DNA from: Lachnospiraceae bacterium
Lineage (GTDB): Bacteria > Bacillota > Clostridia > Lachnospirales > Lachnospiraceae
Length of the DNA: 64,000 bases
Direction: 5' to 3'
NCBI GenBank assembly: GCA_910574885.1
Contig: CAJTDD010000020.1
Location: 33,645 to 97,644 of the forward strand
Shown: positions 16,808-25,804 of the stretch, in pieces
How positions within the stretch are numbered: the first letter of the stretch is position 1
Layout of the letters: every line of letters begins with the position of its first letter
The notes under the pieces: generated by a model
What the model was told of the DNA's origin: nothing
Database searches by the model: none
The model's input: the letters and a program-made list of their open reading frames with translations, nothing else
Made by a program: the position numbers and the translations under genes

Positions 16808-18250
16808 ATGTTAAAGAAATGTATTGCTTATCTGGGGAGCCTCCTTGCCCTGCTGGCATGCAGCCCGATGACTGTATTTGCTGCAGAAGAAGCCGCAGCG
16901 GCAAAGCCCATACCTATGTGGCTTTGTATTCCGTTTGCCGGGCTTTTGTTCTGTATCGCTGTGCTTCCGCTTGTGAAGGCAGAATGGTGGGAATCCCATC
17001 AGCCCTTGGCAGTGGCGGGCTGGTCGCTTCTTTTTATCCTGCCCTTCGGATTTCTGTACGGAGCCGGGGCTGCGCTGGAAACGGTGCTTGAATGTCTGGT
17101 TAACGATTACCTGACGTTCATCGTGCTGCTGTTCGGATTGTTCTGTGTAGCGGGAAATATTACGATGGAGGGGGATCTGGCAGGTTCTCCCCGGGTAAAT
17201 ATCATCCTGCTGACCATTGGGACGCTGCTTTCAAGCTGGATTGGGACAACGGGGGCAAGTATGCTGATGGTGCGTCCGGTCATTAAGATGAACGCATGGC
17301 GCAGGAACCGGTCCCACATTCTGGTATTTTTTATATTTCTGGTGTCGAATATTGGAGGATGCTTAACTCCCATTGGAGATCCGCCTCTGTTGATGGGATT
17401 TTCAAGAGGAGTGCCGTTCTTCTGGAGCCTGCACCTGTTTCCAATCATGCTGTTCAATATGGTGGTGCTTCTGGTTATTTTCTACTTTATTGACCGGAAA
17501 CGGTATTGCAGGGACATGGCGAGAGGAAGAAAACCGGATATCAGCAAGCCGGGAACGAAGATTCAGATTCGTGGGCTTCACAATTTGATTTTTCTGGCAA
17601 TGATTGTGGCGGCTGTGGTTTTGAGCGGAATCCTGCCGGATCAGCCGATGTTTCAGGACCCGCAAGGGCATGTGCGGGGAATCCACATTTTCGGAGAAGT
17701 GGTATTAAGTTTCCCGGCAATTATTGAGATTCTGATTATCCTGCTGGCGGCTTTCCTGTCATTTCGTACGACGGATCCTGTCATCCGTACTAAGAACCAT
17801 TTTACATGGGGCGCTATACAGGAAGTAGGGACATTGTTTATCGGAATCTTTATCACGATGCAGCCGGCATTAGCGATACTGAAGGGGATGGGGGCGGATT
17901 TAGGAATCACAGAGCCTTATCAGATGTTCTGGACAACGGGTGTGCTTTCTAGTTTCCTCGATAATACGCCTACCTATCTGGTGTTTCTGACGACTGCGGG
18001 GGCAATCGGGTTTACCGACGGACTGGTTACAACGCTGGGATGCGTGCCTGTTAAGGTTCTCACGGCAATCTCCTGCGGCGCTGTATTCATGGGTGCGAAT
18101 ACATATATCGGAAATGCGCCGAACTTTATGGTGAAAGCGATTGCAGATGAAAATGGTATCCATATGCCGTCGTTTTTCAAGTATATCGGATGGTCGCTGA
18201 TGGTTCTTGTTCCGGTATTTCTGCTGGACACATTGCTGTTTTTCAGATAA
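16808..18250 (+). CDS. sodium:proton antiporter, NhaD/ArsB superfamily
   Basis: 480-aa membrane protein with about 12 hydrophobic segments. It starts with a cleavable-looking signal (LLALLACSPMTVFA|AEE). Conserved stretches typical of this ion-transporter superfamily are FVLLFGLFCVAGNI-like, GTTGASMLMVRPVI, SNIGGCLTPIGDPPLLMGF and SSFLDNTPTYLVF. Role: Na+/H+ exchange or a related anion/cation flux at the cytoplasmic membrane. AGGGGG lies 6 nt before ATG 16808. The cytidylate-kinase-like gene follows by 15 bp. Confidence 0.85.
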   Translation: MLKKCIAYLGSLLALLACSPMTVFAAEEAAAAKPIPMWLCIPFAGLLFCIAVLPLVKAEWWESHQPLAVAGWSLLFILPFGFLYGAGAALETVLECLVNDYLTFIVLLFGLFCVAGNITMEGDLAGSPRVNIILLTIGTLLSSWIGTTGASMLMVRPVIKMNAWRRNRSHILVFFIFLVSNIGGCLTPIGDPPLLMGFSRGVPFFWSLHLFPIMLFNMVVLLVIFYFIDRKRYCRDMARGRKPDISKPGTKIQIRGLHNLIFLAMIVAAVVLSGILPDQPMFQDPQGHVRGIHIFGEVVLSFPAIIEILIILLAAFLSFRTTDPVIRTKNHFTWGAIQEVGTLFIGIFITMQPALAILKGMGADLGITEPYQMFWTTGVLSSFLDNTPTYLVFLTTAGAIGFTDGLVTTLGCVPVKVLTAISCGAVFMGANTYIGNAPNFMVKAIADENGIHMPSFFKYIGWSLMVLVPVFLLDTLLFFR

Positions 18251-18265
18251 GGAGGGAGTTTTAGG

Positions 18266-19303
18266 ATGGCAAATGAAGAGAAGGATTTAAGAGGGCTTGC
18301 CGGACGGATTTATGACCTGGATGAAGAGGTCTACCGGGAACTTGGCTCCTCTCTGGGGCGTGTGTTTAACGGGAAGAAGGACGACTGTATCGAGGAAACG
18401 GTACGGATGATGCATGAGCGGAACGAGGCGCATATCCTGAGAAATGAGCTTGCGCTGATCAGCAATATGGCGCGGACGATTCCAGATCAGGCGAGTAAGA
18501 AAAGGATCATGGCAAAGTATGATGAGATTCTGAAAGCAGTCACGGAGCTTCCAGCCAGTTTTACCCAAGGGGATATTCTGGATCAGAAGATTGCGCAGTT
18601 AAATACGTTGAATCTGCAGTCGCGTTTTGCGGAAAATGACCACCTGATTATCTGTATCGGGCGTACTTACGGCTGCGGCGGCAGTGAGATAGGGTTTACG
18701 CTGGCGGATACTTTGAAGATTAATTACTATGATGTTGAGATATTTGACGAGGTATTGAAACGGTTAGAGGCGGAGAAGGCTTCCGTGCTGGATCGGGGCG
18801 GTTATCCTTATAAGAAGGGAGAGGGGGATAACCGACAGTATTTGAATGAGATCCCGGCATTTACCCCTGCGCCGAAATCGACGCTCAAGGAAAAATTCAG
18901 GGAGTTCAACCGGTATCACGGGCTGCCTAAGAAGGACGCCGTGTTTTTTAACCAGAGTGATTTGCTGTGCGATATGGCAAAAAAGGAAGATTTTGTGGTG
19001 ATGGGGCGGTGTGCGGATGCGATACTGACCAACAACCGTATCCCGCATATTAGTATCTTTATCACAGCCCCCTTAGAACAGCGGGTACACCGGGTTATGG
19101 AAGTGCGCGGGGTCGAGAATGAGAAGAAGGCGAAACGTCTGTTAGCCCGGCTCGACAAGGCACATATTAAATATTATAAGTATTATACGGGGCGCAACTG
19201 GGGGAAGGCAAGGAATTACGACCTGTGTATTAACAGCGCAAGTTATGGGATTCAAGGGTCTGTGGATTTAATCATGCGGATGATTAGCGGGCGTGGGGAG
19301 TAA
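18266..19303 (+). CDS. cytidylate kinase-like family protein
   Basis: 345 aa. The first ~125 residues are a charged helical region with no recognised domain. From residue ~131 a cytidylate-kinase-like fold begins with the P-loop-like GRTYGCGGSEIG; it includes YYDVEIFDEVL and VVMGRCADAIL and ends with a lid region ARLDKAHIKYYKYYTGRNWG. Such proteins are common in gut Clostridia; their nucleotide substrate is not established. It is co-transcribed with the antiporter, but a functional link is not obvious. Confidence 0.75.
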   Translation: MANEEKDLRGLAGRIYDLDEEVYRELGSSLGRVFNGKKDDCIEETVRMMHERNEAHILRNELALISNMARTIPDQASKKRIMAKYDEILKAVTELPASFTQGDILDQKIAQLNTLNLQSRFAENDHLIICIGRTYGCGGSEIGFTLADTLKINYYDVEIFDEVLKRLEAEKASVLDRGGYPYKKGEGDNRQYLNEIPAFTPAPKSTLKEKFREFNRYHGLPKKDAVFFNQSDLLCDMAKKEDFVVMGRCADAILTNNRIPHISIFITAPLEQRVHRVMEVRGVENEKKAKRLLARLDKAHIKYYKYYTGRNWGKARNYDLCINSASYGIQGSVDLIMRMISGRGE

Positions 19304-19351
19304 GGCAGGCGATTTTGAATTTCAGGGATAGTTCAAGACGATTTAATCATT

Positions 19352-19386
19352 AAAAATCGCAGAGTTGAATACTCTGCGATTTTTTC
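19352..19386 (+). terminator. intrinsic terminator
   Basis: Stem AAAAATCGCAGAGT/ACTCTGCGATTTTT with a 5-nt loop and a T run, 48 bp after the cytidylate-kinase-like gene. The 140 bp that follow hold nothing else I recognise. Confidence 0.88.
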
Positions 19387-19527
19387 TTAATCAGCACATC
19401 TATTATAACTATCTAAGATACATAAATCAATACCTAACTCAAACTTCGCACATGGATTTTAGCTATGCACCTTGAAAATTCAATATCTGGCAATAATTTA
19501 ATTATCAAAGAACAGCCTTTTGGAACA

Positions 19528-19992
19528 CTATGCTACTATTAATTGGGATTGTAGCAGGGATGGCAGGGTGCTGATAAAAGTGTCAACCAGTTCATCTATC
19601 TTTTCATCAACAAGATCACAGTGTTCCTCTAAAAGTTTCCGGAACATTTGAAGCAGCATTTGAAATGCCTGCATCCATGTGATGTCAGACATTTCGTCAG
19701 AAAAGTACAGAAACAGTTCTCCAAGTGAGCGGTTGTCGTTTGATTCCCTGTTTTCGATGGACAGCATCATATACCTGGTAAAAACAACTGCCGTATGGGC
19801 GGTCATTGCATCAAAAGAAAGGCAATGGCATTCTTTGCTGAGCCTGAGATAACTCTTGCAGACTTTGAAGAATACTTCGATATCCCAGCGTTTTCCATAA
19901 AGGCGGATGATTTCATCTTCACATAAGGATGTATCTGTTGTGATAAGGCAGAGGTATTCCTTGCGTTTATTCCTGTTGCGGACATATACAAC
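19528..19992 (-). pseudogene. C-terminal fragment of an IS4-like transposase
   Basis: The minus-strand frame is open for 155 codons and reads from VVYVRNRNKRKEYLCL through RLYGKRWDIEVFFKVCKSYL into MTAHTAVVFTRYMML to the stop. The Y-x2-R-x3-E-x6-K pattern in LYGKRWDIEVFFKVCK is the YREK signature of IS4-type DDE transposases. The first two catalytic aspartates and the N-terminus are absent because the IS1634 end lies at 19990. The rest of the gene is not found on the other side of that element. Confidence 0.75.
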
Positions 19993-21715
19993 CTAAAATC
20001 CCGTTGAATTATACACAGGTCATACGGTGACCTGGTATAACTCAATAATCTCCCGTTGACGTTTGGTCGGTGTTGTTACAAGCTTTTTACGTTTACCTTC
20101 AATGGATACTTGTTTTAGAGATTTCATTTCACTAAAGATTTCTTGAAGGTTATGATTGCGTGTCCATCCGTGTTCTTCCATAACATTTTTCAGATAGGTA
20201 GTCAGGATAAGCGCAATAAACTGGATAAATATACGTCCCTCCATGGTTGCGTTTGAGTGAATCCTCAAACGTTTCATATCCAGATCGTTTTTGAGATCGT
20301 CAAAACCTTTTTCGACAGCATCCTTTTGGCGATATGCCCGCAATGCCTCGGCAGCATCTTTGGTTTTATTGCTTATCATTACAAACCAGCCAATACTATT
20401 CTGCTTATGTTTGCTGATTGCCCCTTCATTATACTCTACCTTCCGTCCACGTTTCGGAAGGTCTTTGACAATGAAATAGTTGTTATAAAATGCCTGGTTT
20501 TCAGATTTCTCCTTACAGTTTACCAACTCGTCATAGCACTGGAGCAGCTTATGCGTAAATTTTTTGTGTTCCAATTCCGCCTTCAGACTATCATAATACG
20601 TATGGATATAACATCTGTGCCCATTCCACTTCGTACATTTTGTTACCGCGTAAAGGTCATCCTCACCAATACTGATAAAATTTTTATGGGAATCCATTCC
20701 TGTCCGGTTTTCCTCTACTGCGTTTGTAGCGATAGAAGCAGTAAATGGAATGCCAACGCTAAAACGATAATGGCTGTTATATAGCGCATTGATATTTGCC
20801 TCACTAAAAAACCCCTTATCCATGACCAGATGAACAGAACGTGATCCCAAAAGCTTTAAGTTGGCAAGACTTTCATCTATTGTAGATACATCTTTGATAC
20901 TTCCTGAAAGTATCCTATAGTATATAGGCAGATGGGATTCTTCACTGGTCAACATCAGGAGGTTGACATGGGGAAGATCCTCACCATCCCGATTATATCC
21001 CCAGCGAATATAGTCAATAAACTCACTGTAGGACGAAATACTTGTTATATCAAGGGCAAAATACCCTTTATTGTGTTTGGCCGCAATCCATTTCCCGAAA
21101 AAATCCTGTTGCAGTGAAGAGGTGATACGACTTAGTAGTTCGCTGACACGCTGGTCTGCAAGTTTAGACTGGTATGGATGTTGGTTATAGGCAGACCATT
21201 GTTCTACATGGCAAAGCGCATTTCCTTCACTGGCAAGATAATAAGCACAGGTAAGGATACGCTCCCAATCTTCTGGAAAAGAGGAGCGTAAGATTTTGAC
21301 AAGCCCTGTTTCGCGAGCAGCTTTATCAAGAAGCAACGCCGGCCCGATTGTAGACACGCGGCAATGTTCTGTTTGTGGATCCGCTTTGTTAGTGGCAACA
21401 GATTTTTTTCTGGTTGGAATGATTACATTTGTTTCAGGATGCAGCTTGCCAACACATTTACGATGGTGCTTTGTTTTTTGCTCCGTTTTATCCCAATAAG
21501 ATTCATTCTCGTATACATAAGTGGTTCCGTTGGGGTTTTTAACATAAACATATGATGCCATACTACAATCCTCTTTCCTGTATATAATATATAATTATAC
21601 TATATAATTTATACACAGATTTGTAAATAGAAAAAAGTAAAAAACATCAGTATTTATGCGGGTTCTCAACACTTTTATACTAGATTATGTGTATAATTTA
21701 TCGGGAGTTTAGGTT
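19990..21715 (-). mobile_element. IS1634-family insertion sequence, apparently complete
   Basis: About 1.73 kb bounded by imperfect terminal inverted repeats of about 26 bp: the left end begins AACCTAAAATCCCGTTGAA, and the right end closes with TTTATCGGGAGTTTAGGTT. The only gene is the transposase at 20020-21561. No target duplication is visible: the left flank ends CATATAC and the right flank begins TTATGAG. Confidence 0.82.
20020..21561 (-). CDS. IS1634-family transposase
   Basis: 513-aa DDE transposase of the IS1634 group. The first acidic residue is in FALDITSISSYSE and the second in HLVMDKGFFSEANI. The conserved YRQKDAVEKGFDDLKNDLDMKRLR helix holds the last glutamate (both parts are within one stretch near residue 413). 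The DNA-binding N-terminus is short. The frame is intact, so the element may still be able to move. Confidence 0.9.
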   Translation of the reverse strand: MASYVYVKNPNGTTYVYENESYWDKTEQKTKHHRKCVGKLHPETNVIIPTRKKSVATNKADPQTEHCRVSTIGPALLLDKAARETGLVKILRSSFPEDWERILTCAYYLASEGNALCHVEQWSAYNQHPYQSKLADQRVSELLSRITSSLQQDFFGKWIAAKHNKGYFALDITSISSYSEFIDYIRWGYNRDGEDLPHVNLLMLTSEESHLPIYYRILSGSIKDVSTIDESLANLKLLGSRSVHLVMDKGFFSEANINALYNSHYRFSVGIPFTASIATNAVEENRTGMDSHKNFISIGEDDLYAVTKCTKWNGHRCYIHTYYDSLKAELEHKKFTHKLLQCYDELVNCKEKSENQAFYNNYFIVKDLPKRGRKVEYNEGAISKHKQNSIGWFVMISNKTKDAAEALRAYRQKDAVEKGFDDLKNDLDMKRLRIHSNATMEGRIFIQFIALILTTYLKNVMEEHGWTRNHNLQEIFSEMKSLKQVSIEGKRKKLVTTPTKRQREIIELYQVTV

Positions 21716-23309
21716 TTATGAGAGCGAATATGGCCGGTATTGGCAGGATGTGATGTTCGATAATGAAGAATTGGCACAGTTCAGACCTGACGTCATCTAT
21801 ATACATACAAGCAACCGCAACATTACTGCCTATCCGAAGTTGACCGATTCCAGAAAAACAGTGGACGCTCTTTTGGATACAGCCTATCATCATTTTTCGG
21901 ACATGTGGGATAAGATAGAAGAAAAGTACGGATGCATTATCATCCAGAATAATTTTGATTATCCATACTGGAGGCTGCAGGGCAACAGGGAGGCGGCCGA
22001 TTATCATGGTACTGTGAATTTCATCACGCGGCTTAATTTAAGGTTTGCCGAGTATGCACAGGGACATGGTAAGTTTTTTATTAATGACATCAACTATTTA
22101 TCTGCGTCCTTTGGCCTTGATAAATGGTTCGATCCTTTCTGCTGGTTCATGTATAAATATGCGCTTTCCATGAAAGCGATTCCAGCACTGGCGCACAGCG
22201 TGTCAAATATCATAAAATCGTTGTATGGCAAGAACAAAAAGGCGTTCGCGCTGGATCTTGATAATACGCTCTGGGGCGGGATTGTGGGTGATGATGGACC
22301 GGACAATCTGAAGATTGGGAAGGAGACGCCCACGGGTGAGGCATATACGGAGTTTCAGGAATATCTGAAAGCGCATCAGCAGCTTGGCGTGATTCTTAAC
22401 GTTATCAGTAAGAATGAGAATGAGAATGAGAACGCTTTAGCAGGACTTGCTCACCCGGAGATGACGCTGAAATCGGATGATTTTATCACGATTAAAGCGA
22501 ATTGGAAACCCAAATCGCAGAATCTTCTGGATGTTGCCCATACCCTTTCCCTGATGCCGGACAGCTTTGTTTTTGTGGACGACAATCCTGCGGAACGGGA
22601 CCTCATAAGACAGCAGGTCAGGAATGCTGCGGTTCCGGAAGTTGGGGACAAGCCGGAAGGCTTCATCAGGGCTATCGATAAGATGGGGTATTTTGAAATG
22701 ACTGTGGTTTCTGCCGATGATGCCGGCCGTGAGAAGATGTATAAGGAGAACGCCGAAAGGGCAAAGGCAGAACTGGCATTTTCTGACTATCGTGCGTATT
22801 TGTTATCTCTGAATATGAAAGCGGAGATTGAAGCATTTATTCCAGCCTATCATGGCCGGATTGCTCAGCTCAGCAATAAGAGCAATCAATTCAATCTGAC
22901 TACAAGGAGATACACGCAGGCAGAGATTGAACAGATTGCAGCGGATGAATCCTATATCACTTTGTATGGGAAGCTTGCTGACAAATTCGGAGATAACGGT
23001 GTTGTGTCGGTTGTTATTGGTCATCAGACGGATGGCATACTGGACATTGAACTCTGGATTATGAGTTGCCGAGTCCTTAAACGCGATATGGAATATGCTA
23101 TGATGGACAGGCTGGTACAGGAGGGGTATCAGCGCAATGTCCAGAACCTTATCGGTCATTATTATCCCACAGCCAAGAATGGCATGGTCAAGGAATTCTA
23201 TGGTAGTATGGGTTTCACCAAGACCCAAGAGGATGAGGCAGGGAACAGCAGGTGGGAGATGGCTGTGGAAAGCTATAAAGCGAAGAACCATGTGATCAGT
23301 GTGAAATGA
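21714..23309 (+). pseudogene. FkbH-like HAD-superfamily protein, 5' end lost to the IS
   Basis: The frame continues from the IS end into FYESEYGRYWQDVMF and runs ~530 residues. It includes the HAD-IIIC phosphatase motif ALDLDNTLWGGIVGDDG and VFVDDNPAERD, then a GNAT-like C-terminal half. FkbH proteins load glyceryl or related units on carrier proteins or act in polysaccharide modification. The family normally has ~60-70 more residues before FYESEYG. The apparent start (ATG 21687) lies inside the IS terminal repeat. A small GAGAAT microsatellite adds NENEN after SKNE at about 22410-22435. Confidence 0.75.
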
Positions 23310-23391
23310 CATTTAGTTTTATAGTGATTAACGGGTTTTATTTTCCTCTATTTTATGTTACAATCTTCAAGAAGATGGGAGGATATAACAA

Positions 23392-23805
23392 ATGAAAAAG
23401 TTTATGGAAGAGTTCAAGGCATTTATCGCGCGCGGCAATGTCATGGATATGGCAGTTGGTATCATTATAGGCGGCGCCTTCACAAGTATCGTTACATCTC
23501 TGGTGGAAGATATTATCAATCCGCTGCTCGGATTGTTTGGAGGAATGAATTTTGACCGTTTGCATGTGAAGCTGCTGGGGGAAGTCACGCTTAACTATGG
23601 GAAATTTATCACTGCTGTCGTGAATTTCCTGATCATGGCATTCATCGTATTTTTGCTTATGAAAGTGGTAAATGGCATGGGTGACAAGATTACAAGAAAA
23701 GAAGCGGAAGAGATACCAACAACAAAAAAATGTCCTTTCTGTAAGAGTGAAATAGCAGTTGATGCGACAAGATGTCCGAATTGTACATCTGAGCTTTCTT
23801 GCTAA
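23392..23805 (+). CDS. mscL: large-conductance mechanosensitive channel with zinc-ribbon tail
   Basis: 137 aa. The N-terminal amphipathic helix and TM1 (FIARGNVMDMAVGIIIGGAF), a periplasmic loop and TM2 match MscL, the homopentameric osmotic safety valve. The C-terminus carries CPFCKSEIAVDATRCPNC, a four-cysteine zinc ribbon found in a subset of Firmicute MscL proteins in place of the plain charged helix. GGGAGG precedes the ATG. No operon partner is evident. Confidence 0.93.
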   Translation: MKKFMEEFKAFIARGNVMDMAVGIIIGGAFTSIVTSLVEDIINPLLGLFGGMNFDRLHVKLLGEVTLNYGKFITAVVNFLIMAFIVFLLMKVVNGMGDKITRKEAEEIPTTKKCPFCKSEIAVDATRCPNCTSELSC

Positions 23806-23865
23806 CCCACTCTGTTATGTCCGGTCTGCCGGCATGCAGCGTATAATATGGAATAGAAGTGATAT

Positions 23866-23899
23866 TCAGGCGTATGGGATGAGAGGCTCATACGCCTGA
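23866..23899. terminator. hairpin between convergent mscL and ABC genes
   Basis: Stem TCAGGCGTATG/CATACGCCTGA, loop 12 nt. It sits in the 120-bp gap between the ends of mscL (+) and the ABC gene (-). T runs are poor on both sides, so it may be a processing structure or a weak bidirectional terminator. Confidence 0.5.
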
Positions 23900-23926
23900 T
23901 TTGCAATGGCCATAGAGTGGATACCG

Positions 23927-25798
23927 CTAACCGGTGTTCACATAATATTGCGCCTGTGCGTGCCACAGTTCATAATATTTCCCCGTTTCATCCGCAACCA
24001 GTTCCTCATGGCTGCCCCGTTGGATGATTGCCCCCTCGTGGAACACCGCAATCTCATCGCAGAATTTACAGGAGGAGAGGCGGTGGCTGATGTAGACAGC
24101 CGTCTTATCGCCTGCAATGTCGTTAAATTTAGAATAGATTTCCATCTCCGCCACAGGGTCCAGGGCGGCCGTAGGCTCGTCCAGTATGATGAACGACGCG
24201 TCTTTGCATAACGCCCTTGCAAGCGCGATTTTCTGTGCTTCCCCGCCGGAGATGTCTACGCCGTTTTGCTCCATTTCTTTATAAAGATAGGTGTCAAGCC
24301 CCTCGGGCATGGCGGTAAGCCTGTCGCTAAATCCTGCCTGCTCTAGGCATTTCCTGGCGCGTCCGCGGTCATAGTCTGCTTTGCCGGCGACATTCTCTCC
24401 CAGCGGAAGGGAAAATAGCCGGAAGTCCTGGAATACGACGGAGAAAAGGTTGATGTAATCGTCGTACCGATATTTTCGGATGTCAATTCCGTTCAGTAAA
24501 ATCTGCCCCTCGCAAGGGTCGTATAGACGGCAAAGCAGCTTGATAAATGTGGTCTTCCCAGAGCCGTTCATACCTACGACGGCGAGACGGCTCCCAATCC
24601 GGAACTTTAAGTTTACATGGCGCAGTGCATACTGGCTGCTGCCGGGATACCGGAAGGAAACGTCCCGGAATTCAATCTCATACCGCCGGTCGGAACGTTT
24701 TTCCGTGGTGAGGCTGCCCTGATACATGGCGTTTGGCAGGTCCAGAAACTCGAAGGAGGTTTTCAGGAATTCACCGTTGGAATACAGGGAACCCATATAT
24801 TTCAGGAAGTCAGAGATTCCCTGGAATAATTTGGTGATAGAGCTTATGTATTGTGTCACGGAGCCGACGCCGAAAGCGCCGGCAAAGGATTTCAGGCATA
24901 CGAACAGGTAGGCCGTCCCGGTCAGCAGCCCGGAAATGAGCTTGGCACAAACAGCCCACATGCCCATTGGACCCCGTGCGAGTTTGACAATTTCGCCTCC
25001 GGAGCTGTATATATCAATATGTTTCAGATAGTGGACATACACATTTTCATGCTGGTTGTAGGTCCGGAGGTCTTCCGCGCGTGTTCTTTCGTCGCGTATA
25101 AATCCATAAAAGCTAAAGTAACGGTTGCCCAGTTTTGCCGATGATGCAAATTTCGTCCAGTAACGGCTGCTTCGGTTGGAACATACAGGGGAGAGTACCG
25201 TTGCCAGCAACATGAACGCCGCAATGCTTAACGTACAGAGCGGATGGTTCAGGACTGCAAAGCGGCTGCCTTTTGGGACAATGGACAGGAACAGGCTGAC
25301 GGTCATGCAGATGCCGCCCAGGCATTGGAGGGCAGCCGTGGCAAGCGGCTCAAATATCAATATGGTAAACCGGAATCCCCAGCTCATCCAGTTGTTATTT
25401 TGGAGGATTTGGGAATAGAGGTCAAAAACATATTGCCGGTCAATGTCTACATAATCCAGGGTAAACATTTTGTCCATGTAGATTTTGCCGTGGACGCAGT
25501 CGGAGGAGTGCATTTCATAGTATTTCCAGCGGGTAAGTATCCCTTCGGTTAAAGCCAGTATTGCGGCCGAAGCTAACTGTAGGATTACTAGCCTGAGAAG
25601 CTCCTTGGGGTTCCGGTTCCCTGCCAGTTCATTGATAATCCGGGCAGACAGCCATATCGTAACATACGGGCTCAGCGCCTGAAAAGCGGAGGACGCCGCA
25701 ATCGATAAGAGCAATCTGGGGCAAAGCCGCTGCCAGATTACGAGGGCGCGGTAATTCAGTTTGAGCGCCTCCCTGCGGGTTAATTTGTTTTTTGCCAT
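23927..25798 (-). CDS. ABC exporter, fused membrane and ATPase domains (third of three)
   Basis: 623-aa half-transporter. The membrane domain of about 370 residues is followed by an ATPase with GMNGSGKTT (Walker A), DISGGEAQKIALARAL (signature) and FIILDEPTAALD (Walker B). GGGAGG precedes ATG 25798, only 6 bp after the previous ABC gene. It probably forms a heterodimer with the protein at 25805-27628, whose signature is also intact. No peptidase C39 domain is present, so it is not a bacteriocin leader-cleaving exporter. Confidence 0.88.
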   Translation of the reverse strand: MAKNKLTRREALKLNYRALVIWQRLCPRLLLSIAASSAFQALSPYVTIWLSARIINELAGNRNPKELLRLVILQLASAAILALTEGILTRWKYYEMHSSDCVHGKIYMDKMFTLDYVDIDRQYVFDLYSQILQNNNWMSWGFRFTILIFEPLATAALQCLGGICMTVSLFLSIVPKGSRFAVLNHPLCTLSIAAFMLLATVLSPVCSNRSSRYWTKFASSAKLGNRYFSFYGFIRDERTRAEDLRTYNQHENVYVHYLKHIDIYSSGGEIVKLARGPMGMWAVCAKLISGLLTGTAYLFVCLKSFAGAFGVGSVTQYISSITKLFQGISDFLKYMGSLYSNGEFLKTSFEFLDLPNAMYQGSLTTEKRSDRRYEIEFRDVSFRYPGSSQYALRHVNLKFRIGSRLAVVGMNGSGKTTFIKLLCRLYDPCEGQILLNGIDIRKYRYDDYINLFSVVFQDFRLFSLPLGENVAGKADYDRGRARKCLEQAGFSDRLTAMPEGLDTYLYKEMEQNGVDISGGEAQKIALARALCKDASFIILDEPTAALDPVAEMEIYSKFNDIAGDKTAVYISHRLSSCKFCDEIAVFHEGAIIQRGSHEELVADETGKYYELWHAQAQYYVNTG

Positions 25799-25804
25799 GG
25801 CTGT

